Source of the DNA: Gliomastix tumulicola
Taxonomy: Eukaryota > Ascomycota > Sordariomycetes > Hypocreales > Bionectriaceae
Length of the DNA: 64,000 nt
Direction of reading: 5' to 3'
Assembly: GCA_001599755.1 (NCBI GenBank)
Contig: BCHX01000006.1
Coordinates: 372,001 to 436,000 of the forward strand
Shown: positions 23,082 to 33,270 of the stretch, piece after piece
Layout of the letters: the number at the start of each line of letters is the position of its first letter
How positions within the stretch are numbered: the first letter of the stretch is position 1
Notes under the pieces: generated by a model
Databases searched by the model: none
What the model was told of the DNA's origin: nothing
Seen by the model: only the letters and a program-made list of their open reading frames with translations
Translations under genes and position numbers: made by a program

Positions 23082-24942
23082 ATGGCTGCCGACCAACTCA
23101 AGGGCCCGTTGGCCCAGTATAACTTTGCCCACAAGCTGTACAAGCAGGGCCTGCTGAATGCCATCTGCATCGTTGCTGGTATTTCCATCTTCTTCTTCGG
23201 CTATGACCAGGGGCTCATGGGCGGCGTGAATACGTCGCGACACTATGTTGAGCTCATGGGCTTCGGGCACTGGAACGGGGATCTCGTTGTCATCGATGAC
23301 CCTGCTGCACAGGGCTGGATTGTACGTCATGTGCCGAGGTTGGTGTTCAAAGGAGTGTGACTGACCTTTCGACAGAACGGCTGCTACTATCTCCCTGGTA
23401 CTCTGGTCGGTTGCCTGTTCGGTGGCTGGGCCGGTGACAAGTTCGGCCGCACGACGACCATTGGATGGGCTTGTGTCTGGGCGATTGGCACTGCTGCCCT
23501 TCAGGCTGCCGCCCAGAACTCGGGCATGATGATTGCTGGTAAGCTGATGATTTCGTTTTCGTTGCCTGACTATCTAACTGACTCTCTATAGCCCGTATTC
23601 TGAACGGCATGGGCACCGGCATCCTCAACGCCGTCACGCCCGTCTGGGCCACCGAGACAGCCGCCCACACGTCCCGTGGCCAGTTCATCGCCATCGAATT
23701 CACACTCAACATCTTTGGTGTCGTCGTCGCCTACTGGCTGCAGTTGTACGTCCCTCACACTCCATCCCCCGACTTTCCATCTTCTTACTGACACCCCCCA
23801 GCGGCCTCTCCAAGATGGACAACCAGCACACGTCCTTCATCTGGCGCTTCCCCATCGCCTTCCAGATCATCCCGCTCATCGCCCTCTTCATCCTCATCTG
23901 GTTCATGCCCGAGTCCCCCCGCTGGCTGGTCAAGGCCGGCCGCCCCGAAGAGGCGCGCTACATCCTGCAGCGCCTCCGCGGCGTGCACGACCCCCAAGAC
24001 GCCGCCGCCGCCGAGGCCGAGTTCCAGGACATCGTCAACAACCACCGCATGGAGAAGGAGACGACCTCGGCCAGGTCGCAGTCCCTCTTCCACATGCTGC
24101 TGGGGATCGGCTCGGGCAAGCTGCACACGGGCCGCCGCGTGCAGCTCGTCATGTGGCTGCAGATCTTCCAGGAGTGGGTGGGCATCGCGGGCATCACGAT
24201 CTACGGGCCGACCATCTTCACGATTGCGGGCATCAGCGCGGACGAGCGGCTGTGGGTGAGCGGGCTGAACAACATCACGTACATGTTCGCGACGCTCATC
24301 TGCGTCTTCACGCTCGACCGCATCGGCCGCCGCTGGACGCTGTGGTGGGGAGCGGCCGGGCAGGCGGCGTGCATGTTTGCGGCGGGCGGCCTGGCGCGGG
24401 TGACGATCAACGCGGCGGACTCGGGCGCGAGCAACAGGGATGCCGTCGGCGGTGCGGCGACCTTCTTCGTCTTCCTGTACACGGCCATCTTCGGCGCGAC
24501 GTGGCTGACGGTGCCGTGGCTGTACCAGGCCGAGATCTTCCCCCTGCAGGTGCGCGCCAAGGGCAACGCCTGGGGCGTGGCCGGCTGGTCCATCGGCAAC
24601 GGCTGGTGCGTGCTGCTGCTGCCGACCATCTTCGACCGCCTCAACGAGAAGACGCTGTACATCTTTGGCGGCGCCAACATCCTCGCCATCGTCGTCGTCT
24701 GGGCGCTGTACCCGGAGTCGAACCAGCGGACGCTCGAGGAGATGGACCTCGTCTTCGCCTGCGACAGCATCTGGACCTGGGACGCCGAGCGCGAGTTTGC
24801 GAGGCTGAGGGAGGAGAACCCGGAGCTGGTGCAGGCGGCGAGGCTCGGCGAGGGCGTCGTCGATCCCGAGACGGGGCTGGCGTCGCGGAGGGGGAGCAAG
24901 GCTGCTGCTGCTGCTGTGAAGAGGGACGAGTCGTCTGAGTAG
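23082..24942 (+). CDS. MFS sugar transporter
   Basis: Four exons: 23082-23321, 23376-23538, 23592-23745 and 23802-24942, 565 residues, about twelve transmembrane segments. Sugar-porter signatures are present: FFGYDQGLMGGV in TM1, GDKFGRTTT after TM2, PESPRWLVKAGRPEEA after TM6, DRIGRRWTLWWG after TM8 and VPWLYQAEIFPLQVRAKGNA near TM10. The long cytoplasmic C-terminus ends in a basic/acidic tail. The family imports hexoses, pentoses or related sugars by proton symport at the plasma membrane; the specific sugar cannot be read from sequence. Possible CreA sites upstream suggest glucose repression. Confidence 0.9.
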
Positions 24943-24973
24943 GGGGGGTAGTGTCAGGAGAGAGACGTGCAAT

Positions 24974-24989
24974 GGGGGGGGGGGGGGGG
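24974..24989. repeat. Poly(G) run
   Basis: Sixteen consecutive G residues just after the sugar transporter stop. It is a likely site of length polymorphism or sequencing error, outside coding sequence. Confidence 0.9.
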
Positions 24990-25171
24990 TGAGTGCAGTG
25001 TCTGTATGATAGTGTCTGGGAGTCGGTCGCTGTGTGGCGATAGCTAAAGTGTTTGTCTCGAATAAACAGAGGTCAAACGTGCTCGATGTTCATCTCGGTC
25101 AGCATGTTCAAGGCCAGCGATAGTGATATTCATGTACATGGTGTATGTTCAGCTTATAACAGAGCATCCTC

Positions 25172-26893
25172 TTACAGCTTGGACAACCTCCCCTTCGGCT
25201 CGCCATTCTCCTCGCCTAACAACTCGGCCGCGATTCCCCGGCCAGCCGCCCGTCCAGAGAAGATGCATCCGCCGACAAACGTCCCCTCCAGCGAGTTGTA
25301 GCCATGCACACCGCCGCCTCCAAATCCAGCTGCCTCACCCGCGGCGTACAGACCAGGGAACGGCGTCCCGTCCGCCCGCATGACGTTGCTCTTCAGATTC
25401 GTCTCGATGCCGCCGAGCGTCTTGCGCGTGAGCAGGTTCATCCGCACAGCAATCAACGGCCCGTGCGCTGGATCAAGCAGACGGTGAGGCGGCGCGACGC
25501 GGCTGCGCTTATCGGGCCAGTACGTGCGCGCGTTGTTGATGAGCATGGCCTGCGTGTCCTTGGAGTACGGGTTGTCCATCTGGGCATCACGGGCCTGCAC
25601 CACGTCGAGGATCTTGGCGTACTCGAGCACGGGACCATCACGCTCACGCGCAAGGTCGTTCATGCCCGCAACGAGATCCTCGAGGTTGTCCTTCACGACA
25701 AAGTCGGCGCCGTGCTTCTGGAAGTTCTGCACGGGGACGGTGCCCTTCTTGCCAAAGACACGCGTGAGCAGCATCCAGAGGCTCTTGCCCGTGACGTCCG
25801 GGTTCTGCTCGGACCCGGAGAGTGCAAACTCGCGCGCGATGATGGACTGGTCGAGGATGAACCACGTGTAGTCGTAGCCGGTGCTGCAGATGTGCTTGAG
25901 CGTGGCGAGCGTGTCCGAGCCCGGGAACAGATGCGGCGGGAGCCTCTTGCCCGCGGCGTCGAGCCAGAGCGAGGAGGGGGCGGGCAGGACGCGGATGCCG
26001 TGGCCGGGCCAGATGGGATCCCAGTTCTGCAGGCCCTCGGTGTAGTGCCACATGCGGTCGCGGTTGATGACGTTGGCGCCGGCCGTCTCGGCGATGGAGA
26101 TCATGCGGCCGTCGACGTGGGCCGGGACGCCCGTCACGAAGGAGCTGGGGACTTTGGGGCCGAGGCGGTCGACGGGCCAGACGGCCTTGACGGCGTCGAT
26201 GTTGCCGCCGATGCCGCCCGAGGACACGACGACGGCGGACCCGAGCATCTCGAACTTGTCGACCTCGACGCGGGACGACTTGACGCCGCGCGGGGAGTCG
26301 TCCTCCTCGAGCACGCAGCCTCGCACGCCGATGGCCCGTCCCGCCTCGTCGGTGATGATCTCGTCGACGCGGTGGCGGAACCTGAACTCGACGAGGCCCT
26401 TCTCCGCCGCCCGCTTCACCGGCTCGGCAAACACCCTCACGACCTCCGGGCCCGTGCCCCAGGTGATGTGAAACCGCGGCACCGAGTTCCCATGCCCGTC
26501 CGCGCGTCCATCCCCCCTCTCCGCCCAGCCGACATTGAACAGGAAGCCCAGCCCGCGCTCCTTGACATACGCCTCCATCTCGTCCGTCGCGAAGTCGACA
26601 AACGCACGCGCCCACTCCCGCGGCCACCGATCCTCCACCTCGCGGTCAAACCCGGCCGACCCGAGCCAGTCGCGCATCGCCAGCTCGCGCGAGTCGCGGA
26701 TGCCGAGGCGTCGCTGCTCCGTCGAGTCGACGACGAAGATGCCGCCCAGCGACCAGAAGGCCTGGCCGCCGAGGTTCGCCGCGTTCTCCTGGTCGAGCAG
26801 GATGGTCTGGATGCCGCGGCGCGAGAGCTCGAAGGCGGCGACGAGGCCGGCGAGGCCTGCGCCTACGACGATGACTGGTTTCTGGGGCGGCAT
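25172..26893 (-). CDS. FAD-binding dehydrogenase (KstD/fumarate-reductase-like flavoprotein)
   Basis: Single exon on the minus strand, 573 residues. The N-terminus is a Rossmann dinucleotide fold (VIVVGAGLAGLVAAFELSRR, GxGxxG at 11-16), followed by NLGGQAFWSLGGIF, typical of the ketosteroid-dehydrogenase/succinate-dehydrogenase flavoprotein superfamily. The C-terminus has the second FAD-contact block with GLYAAGEAAGFGGGGVHGYN and FVGGCIFSGRAAG. No signal peptide or membrane segment is seen, so it is probably cytosolic. Fungal and bacterial members of this subgroup are commonly annotated only as FAD-binding dehydrogenase; the substrate is unknown. It converges on the sugar transporter, leaving 229 bp between stops. 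Confidence 0.87.
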   Translation of the reverse strand: MPPQKPVIVVGAGLAGLVAAFELSRRGIQTILLDQENAANLGGQAFWSLGGIFVVDSTEQRRLGIRDSRELAMRDWLGSAGFDREVEDRWPREWARAFVDFATDEMEAYVKERGLGFLFNVGWAERGDGRADGHGNSVPRFHITWGTGPEVVRVFAEPVKRAAEKGLVEFRFRHRVDEIITDEAGRAIGVRGCVLEEDDSPRGVKSSRVEVDKFEMLGSAVVVSSGGIGGNIDAVKAVWPVDRLGPKVPSSFVTGVPAHVDGRMISIAETAGANVINRDRMWHYTEGLQNWDPIWPGHGIRVLPAPSSLWLDAAGKRLPPHLFPGSDTLATLKHICSTGYDYTWFILDQSIIAREFALSGSEQNPDVTGKSLWMLLTRVFGKKGTVPVQNFQKHGADFVVKDNLEDLVAGMNDLARERDGPVLEYAKILDVVQARDAQMDNPYSKDTQAMLINNARTYWPDKRSRVAPPHRLLDPAHGPLIAVRMNLLTRKTLGGIETNLKSNVMRADGTPFPGLYAAGEAAGFGGGGVHGYNSLEGTFVGGCIFSGRAAGRGIAAELLGEENGEPKGRLSKL

Positions 26894-27732
26894 TGGTGAG
26901 TATGTTTTGTGATGGGATTGGCGCGTTTGGTGGTGGCGGTGAGGTGATGATGAGGGGTGAATGAGGGAGGAGATGGGAAAGAAAGAGTCGAGGTTGGTGG
27001 TGGTCAGACCATTCCTTGTTGTTTTATGTGTTCTGCATTTGTCACCTGAAAATTAGGCCGAGGCTCATCTGACAGGCGGCTTAGCAGCGAAATGCGGGGA
27101 AATGGCTGCTGGAATGTGGCGTCAATTCAGTGCATTGGAGCGCCGGATTTCGGATCCTTGGCCGTCCCCGTTGGAGAAATCCGGGGTTCAGCCAAGTCCG
27201 GGGCATTCGTGGGAGTGAGTCCATGGCTGCTTCATTGTCCAGGTTGGATGACAGTAAGATGGAGGATATGTGGTTGGGACGCTGTGAGGCTGATGAAGAT
27301 TCGTGAACGGGTTTGACCGTGAATGACTGCCGCAAACATGACGCATTCAGTCTCTGTAGAGTGTCGCGATGGAGGTTGTCGGTTAACGTACAGCTGCCAA
27401 ACGCATCCTCATCACTTGGGCGAGTTAGGCGAGTTAGGTAAGTACTACGTATCAATTTCACCTTGGACTCATCCTCATCTCGCTTTCAATGTTGAAATCA
27501 ATCATCTCAGTTTTATTGCTGCGCCAATGACCTGCGAAAAACCAGGTGGCAGGTGCGCTGAGTGGCTGGCCTGTTGTGTTGCCCTGTAAACAAACTCTGT
27601 GGCAACGCAAACAGCGGTCTCTCCTCTTCCACCAACCACCCGAACAACAGCCACACTTCGCCGCCTCGTTTCTGCGTGCATTTTTCTTTTCGAAACCACA
27701 AGGCTCTGATCATCACCTCTGCAGCCGGCAGA
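26894..27732. other. Divergent intergenic region, FAD dehydrogenase (-) and methyltransferase (+)
   Basis: About 840 bp. The methyltransferase frame stays open back to 27562, but its first 57 codons look non-coding. No other gene or clear motif is seen. Confidence 0.5.
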
Positions 27733-28893
27733 ATGACCCGAGGAGAGAAACGGCGCAGGGCAATGACACCTATCCCCGAGATGGAGGAACCTCCCGAGAG
27801 CAAGAGGCCGGCCAAGAGAAGGAAAAAGGCCGATCCGCAGGACGCGGCGCAGGAATCCGGCAGCTCCCCGGCGGCAGCTGGCTCCCCTTCAGCTACCAAA
27901 CAGACCACCAGTCTGCGGCCGAAACCGAAAGCGACACTCCTCCCAGCGCCCATCCTCCTCATCAAGCACAACACGTCGCTCGACGACAGCAGCTCGGGCG
28001 GCGCCGTTAAGCAGCTCGCCTACCTGATCTGCCGGCTCGAGCCCATCGACAAGCTCTTCACGCTCTTCAGCACGGGCTGCATCCTCGACAACATGGCCGG
28101 CCACGGCATCCTGACGCGGGAGCTGATCCTCAAGAATAAGGACGAGCTGACGTGGCCCGTGTTCCACACCGTCGACGAGCACCTGAACCCGCTGCTCGTG
28201 CCCCAGGCCGCGCTGTACTCGCACCGGCCCGAGATGCTCGGCGCCTTCCCGCACAACTGCGCCCGCATGGAGCCGGGGCGGCTCGAGTACCGCGACGACA
28301 AGTTCGACGTCGTCGTCACCATCACGGCGCCGGACCACTTCTACCAGCCGGCGGCCCGGCAGAACGTGAGCGAGGTGCTGCGCGTGCTCAAGCCCGACGG
28401 CGTCGCCGTCTTCGCCAACCTCTGGTGCTTGTCGTTCTGCCGGCGCAACCCCGACGACTCCGTCGCCGCGCACAACAGACCCCGGCCGGGCGACACGCAC
28501 AAGAACCTGCTGCGGCGCATAGGCATGCACCCGCACCAGCTCATGCACCAGCTCGTCAAGGCCGCCGGGGCTAAGAACATCCAGCTCGTCGCCATGCAGG
28601 AGCGGAACGTGTCCTTCCGGGCGAGGACGGCCGAGGATCTGCATGCGATGCTGTGGAATCACCTGGGGCCGCTCCGGGCGAGGTTCACCGAGGAGGAGAG
28701 AACGGTGCTGTCCGATGCCATCTCGAGCATGATTCGGGAGCAAGGGGTTAAGGATCCGTGGGGATGGACGGGCTGTGGCCTCCCGATGCCGGCGAGTATC
28801 GTTATTGTGAAGAAGCCCGACAAGGGCAAGGCGGCGACGAAACCGCATGATGGTATCGAGCTACCTGGCAAGTCTCTGCTCGGCCGTCGTTGA
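27733..28893 (+). CDS. SAM-dependent methyltransferase-like protein
   Basis: Single exon, 386 residues from the chosen ATG at 27733; the frame also has an ATG at 27562, but the extra 57 residues lack family-like features. The first 70 residues are basic and low in complexity (KRPAKRRKK), perhaps a nuclear signal. The class I fold follows: motif I is CILDNMAGHGILTREL, a post-I acidic region is seen at HTVDEH, and motif IV-VI is FDVVVTITAPDHFYQ with VLRVLKPDGVAVFAN. The acceptor substrate is unknown. Fungal secondary-metabolism methyltransferases of this type often keep a similar GHGILT motif, but no cluster surrounds this gene. Confidence 0.75.
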   Translation: MTRGEKRRRAMTPIPEMEEPPESKRPAKRRKKADPQDAAQESGSSPAAAGSPSATKQTTSLRPKPKATLLPAPILLIKHNTSLDDSSSGGAVKQLAYLICRLEPIDKLFTLFSTGCILDNMAGHGILTRELILKNKDELTWPVFHTVDEHLNPLLVPQAALYSHRPEMLGAFPHNCARMEPGRLEYRDDKFDVVVTITAPDHFYQPAARQNVSEVLRVLKPDGVAVFANLWCLSFCRRNPDDSVAAHNRPRPGDTHKNLLRRIGMHPHQLMHQLVKAAGAKNIQLVAMQERNVSFRARTAEDLHAMLWNHLGPLRARFTEEERTVLSDAISSMIREQGVKDPWGWTGCGLPMPASIVIVKKPDKGKAATKPHDGIELPGKSLLGRR

Positions 28894-29654
28894 GGGGACT
28901 TGAGAGTCAAGTCAAGCAAGCAAGCAATATCAACTGTTGCGGTTGGTTGGGGATAAGATAGGTTAGACATGAGACGAGAGAGTTCGTTGCGGAGCTTGGC
29001 AGCATATACAGTATTTGCCGAGCCAATGATCGAACCCTTTACACAATTGCTGCGACCATCTTCCGCATATGAGGCTCGTCTACTTGAAGTGACTGTCCTG
29101 TGATCGATGTTGTCGCGAGGTAATTTCGGCACGTCTCAGTTGGCACTACTGGCATATGTCTGTATGAGACAGCTAGACCTGTATATCGGGAAAGGTCCTT
29201 GGTCGAGTGTTGTTTTGTAATCTGTTGTGGTGTTGGATGTTGCAACGATCACCCCTCACGACAAAACCGGAGGAGGGAAGAGAGACAGCGCGCCCATCGA
29301 CTGTAGACATGGAACGCATATTCGATTGAGTGGGGTCGATGGACTCTACCAGCACAGCCAGTTTGGAGATCGGAGGAGACGTCGGATATGTACATGATTG
29401 GGAACAAGAAAGGAGCCCCATGGGGCGTCGCCGCCCGTAGCTACAAGCACTACATGTTTATCACGGCGAACACGAAAAAGACTAAGGTGACCAAGAAGCA
29501 TCCCCATAATACAGCGCATCCTCAACGTACAAAATTTAAAGGATGTACCTTCAGAAAAGAACAGTCTCCTCATAGCCCGACACCCCGTGCAGCAGCCATG
29601 ACTTCCTGTATGGCTACCCCCTGTAGGGCTATATACATATATACATACAAATCA
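28894..29654. other. Convergent intergenic region
   Basis: About 760 bp between the 3' ends of the methyltransferase and the GH134-like gene. It is rather A/T-rich towards 29630-29660 (TATACATATATACATAC) and holds no gene. Confidence 0.5.
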
Positions 29655-30318
29655 CTAGATAGGAGTGACGTCAACCCAGAAACGGGTGTCGTCGGACGAG
29701 TACGAAGGGTTCGAGTCAATCTGGCCCTGAATCCACTCAATAGCGCTCCTGTACCTCGCAATGTCGGGCGTGTTCGGGTTCGAGATGCCCGAGGCGCCGT
29801 TGCGATGGCCCGCGAACCAGACGTCCAGGCCGTAGTACTCCTGGCAGTCCCAGCGGGAGGCCACGTCGGCGTAAATGTCGGAGCTACAGTCCGAGTCAGT
29901 CAGTCAGTCACAGTCTCCCAGGCAGACAAACACACAAACAAACAAACAAGGGGACAAAGGTGGTGGTTGGTGTGTCTTACTTCAGCTTGGCTCCGTTGTT
30001 CCACTCAGCGGTGCTCTGGCCGACGAAGCCGGCGCGCGAGGCGCAGACGCGGAGCATGCCCCAGTTCTGCTTGAAGAGGCCAAAGTTGGCGGCGTCGTCG
30101 ACCTTGTTGTCGCCGTACGCGTAGTCGGTCTGCATGTTCTCCGTCTCGAGCATGGCGATGGCGAGGTCGAGCGTGTTGCCGCCGGCGCCGAGGATGGCCT
30201 GCTTGCGCGCGCCGAGGCCGGAGACGGTGTAGCTGCCGCGGTCGTCCTGGGCCGAGGCGGGGAGGATGCCGGCCGCGAGGGCGAGGACGGAGGTGGCGAG
30301 GGACTTGGAGAAGAGCAT
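29655..30318 (-). CDS. Small secreted GH134-like beta-1,4-mannanase (lysozyme-like fold)
   Basis: Two exons, 30318-29981 and 29883-29655, 188 residues. A signal peptide (residues 1-23, ending PASAQ) is followed by one compact domain. I recognise the fungal GH134 pattern: ARKQAILGAGGNTLDLAIAM, LETEN, YGDNK, NFGLFKQNWGMLR, WFAGHRNGASG and a C-terminal DDTRFWVDVT. In the characterised bacterial enzyme the general acid Glu and general base Asp are 12 residues apart; here the first Glu of LETEN and the Asp of YGDNK are also 12 apart, so the active site looks intact. The family cleaves beta-1,4-mannan by an inverting mechanism. The assignment rests on recall of the family pattern, not on a search. 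The intron contains short GTCA and CAAA tandem repeats (29892-29950). Confidence 0.68.
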
Positions 30319-31419
30319 CGTGAAGGGGGGGGTTGTCTTGGGCTGGGAGTCAATGGGTTTGCTGAGTTGATTGCTTGCTTTGTTGATGCAGGGACTCTAG
30401 TTAAGTCGAAAACAATGCGAGCTCGGACAGTCTTATGTACTCCTCGACGACATCTCAGTTCGTCGACACGGGACACTTGTCGCCGCCTCCCATCTTCTGA
30501 CTGGCTCGACGATCCTCGCCCCCTCCTCGAAACAGGCAGTCCAGTCCCCCAGCACACCGTCTGTGGGGAAAAAGCGCTCCAACCGGTCTTCCGTCCCTGG
30601 CAGGACGACGCCAAAATCCAAACCGCCGTCCTATCAGCGCGTCGAGGCCGGACGCTACAGTCCCGTCGGGCCATGTTTCACGTCGTAGCCTACCCGGCGT
30701 CTGGCTGCCGTAAGCAGGCTAGGTCGTTTTCGGGGGGCGGAGGGAGATCCTCCGTCGTGCCTGAAACGTCGCTAGCCGGCCTTGTCTGACGTTTAGTTTC
30801 CTGTCTTGTCCGCTGTGTCCGGCCTGGGGGGTGTCCGTCTGAATCCTGAAATGGAAGCATGATTGCGTCTGATGGAAGGGTTGCATGGGGAGCTATGACC
30901 TTGTCGGACCGAAGGGTCACTAACGCAAGCACGTGTCGACCGCGGCCGATGCGGGCACGGACAAGGCGACGGTGTCGGCGATTCAGAGACCCCCAGAAAT
31001 GAGGGGGCATCTTCGGACTCGGCGATTGTCGATCACGGTTCGCTCGCGGCACGGGGACACGCTCCAAACTCCCCGATAACGCCCCCTTAAGTTCGGAGGC
31101 GGCAAATTGTGGCTCCCTTCCTTGTTTCTGGTGCCGAGCGATCGGGCGCGGCGAGGAAGCGTGTGGGGAAAGACGGTGGCGTTCATGGCTAGAGAGGAGC
31201 TAGAGACTGAAGCAAGGCGCGGCGGCGATCAGGTTACGGGAGATGGAAGGAGGGAGGACGAATGGGGAAGGAGGCGGTGAACGCCCTACGACTGGTGCCA
31301 GGGCTGCTATCCTCGGAGGATTTGGATGGCGGGTTTTTGAAACGTGGTCTGCTGATGGCTGGCGCTGATGGCTGGCAGAAGCCACGAGTTTATGTAACTA
31401 CGCGTAGCCGTTATGTTAC
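30319..31419. other. Intergenic, upstream of the GH134-like gene
   Basis: About 1.1 kb with no coding-like frame. It contains the promoter of the mannanase (minus strand). Nothing distinctive is seen. Confidence 0.5.
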
Positions 31420-32921
31420 GTGACGTACTGCTTGGCGACACGAGAGTGTTCTTCATGGCGGTTGTGTGTTGCCGGTATCAGAGCCGCACCTAGAAAGCGT
31501 CGGGTAGCGAACTACTTAAAGCAGCTTCTACATAGTGGTAGTTCAACCTCTGAGATCCCAGAACCCTCTTTTCGCGTGCCAGGAACCTTTGAGAGGCCCA
31601 GGGTTCTTTGTTGTGTCACACTCGATGATGGAGGCTTGCTATTAATTGACGGATCCTCCACTTACAATGCCGCAAGACGCCTTTTCGAGAAGCTTTCGCG
31701 GAGATCTGGCTGGGATGAGGTAAAAGGCACGGTGGCTGCACTCCTGGGTAATGCTGTGGGAGGCGCCAAGTTGAGCCGCAGTTTTACGGCGGCTTTCGTT
31801 GGTCACAGAGTGCAATTTGGCGCAGCCGGCGCTAGGCTGAGCGTCGTCGGCACAGCTGCTGGCAGTCCCCTCCTCCTGGGTGCCGCAACAGCAGCAGCCG
31901 TCTACTTTATTCCATGGGTCAGTCTCCGGAAGTGGTTGCAGAGGGCGTTTGCTTCAATCTGGGATAAAGTCTGTCCAATCTGGGAACAGTTTAAGGCCTG
32001 GGTTTGCAGCCTCTTTAGTGGCCTATGTTCGGAAGAGGGAGAGATAGCGAGTGTATCATGGCCTTCCTCGACCCACGGCGTTTCAAGGCGGAAGAGAGAG
32101 GCGACAGCCATGTATTTGAAACAGAATCATGATAGCATTTGCTTTGCGTATAATGTTTACTTTTCGCGTTTTCGCCGTACCACGCTCATTCTGAGGGAAG
32201 TCTAGAGCTCTTTAATGACCCTGATTACTCAAGTCAACTTGCTCATTGACCCGGGCAATAAGCCTGGAACTGGGAATTGGGATGGACGGGTGGCGTACTT
32301 AGATGCTCTTGCTGAACGGGACGCCAATCGGCAAAGATCTTGAACATGATCTTACCACCACGCTGGGACTAATCCACTCATTGAACCAGCAGACCACATC
32401 GAACGGACAGAGCAGACTGCAAGACCCGCAGAGATTCGTAGACGAGTGGACAGACGAGGTCAAGAATGGCCCACTCAGGGATTACAGAACTAAACCGAAG
32501 CACTCGGCGGCGTGCAAACAGTTCATCGAGGGGGGAGACAACAAGGAGGTGAAGGCTAAGATACATACGTGATACGCCAACCTGCTTTCCGGGGACTACA
32601 TTTCACGAAGATACGACTATGATTACCTAGAATAACCGCTCTGGATGTGAAGCCCGCTAGGTACGTATCACGACCCTGCTTATCCAAGCTCAACAGTTAT
32701 CTTGTCTATCCATATGGCAAGCGGAGACAACCTCTGGCCAAGAAGCCGAGCATACAAAACCCCGGCTCGACGGCTAGTCCCGCTAATAGCTACTTGATTC
32801 ACAGCGCCTAGTTGACGCTTGGTCATGAATTCTATCTTAGGGTCCTCAAATGGCGTTATGGGTGACAGCGACCACGAGGACGAGGGCGAGGGTGACGGTG
32901 AGCCCGACCAGGATTAGCTAA
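31420..32921 (+). pseudogene. Decayed gene of unknown function
   Basis: An open frame from 31420 ends at TAG 32203-32205, yet the same frame continues coding-like to about 32340 (around LLIDPGNKPGTGNWDGRVAY). A shifted frame then runs from 32303 to TGA 32570-32572 (DPQRFVDEWTDEVKNGPLRD), and beyond that stop the frame again looks coding (YANLLSGDYISRRYDYDYLE). A later short frame ending at about 32919 encodes an acidic tail (DSDHEDEGEGDGEPDQD). Either this is a gene with introns I cannot place or, more likely, a pseudogene with at least two in-frame stops and a frame change. Residues around 125-170 form a Gly/Ala-rich hydrophobic region followed by amphipathic Trp-containing helices. I recognise no family. 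Confidence 0.45.
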
Positions 32922-33270
32922 CTTGCCCATGTCCCTCTTGTTTATACATCTGGAAAAGATTGGTTTAGTTGGTCCTTTTTGCTGCACCCAGCCAGCGCGA
33001 TACACCGCCACTTTCCTCCACCGTCAGCCGTCAGCCAAAGGGCGGGGTGTTGCAGGCATCAAGACGTCCGCATTATGCAGGGTCTGATTGGCTTCTGAGC
33101 GTGTGGTGGGGAGAGAGCCGAAAGAGACTGCACGTGTTTAAGGCGACCACAAAAAGGTAGCCCTGAATTCGTCCCCGCAATCAGCAGTTATATCCCTCTA
33201 CTTATCCTCGACGTAGATTCTTGCCACAAACCACCGCACTAACGTTGGACGAACGCACGCAGCTATAATT
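32922..33270. other. Promoter region of the CorA-like gene
   Basis: About 350 bp with no gene. A TATAATTATG stretch immediately precedes the start codon at 33271. Confidence 0.4.

Noticed and set aside
25304..26899. 531-codon plus-strand open frame opposite the FAD dehydrogenase
   Set aside because: Its composition (A, R, V, D, G-rich) is that of an antisense shadow of a GC-rich gene; the minus strand encodes a clear flavoprotein.
29892..29950. Short GTCA and CAAA tandem repeats, considered as CRISPR-like or regulatory array
   Set aside because: They lie inside the intron of the GH134-like gene, have units of four bases and no spacers; simple microsatellites.
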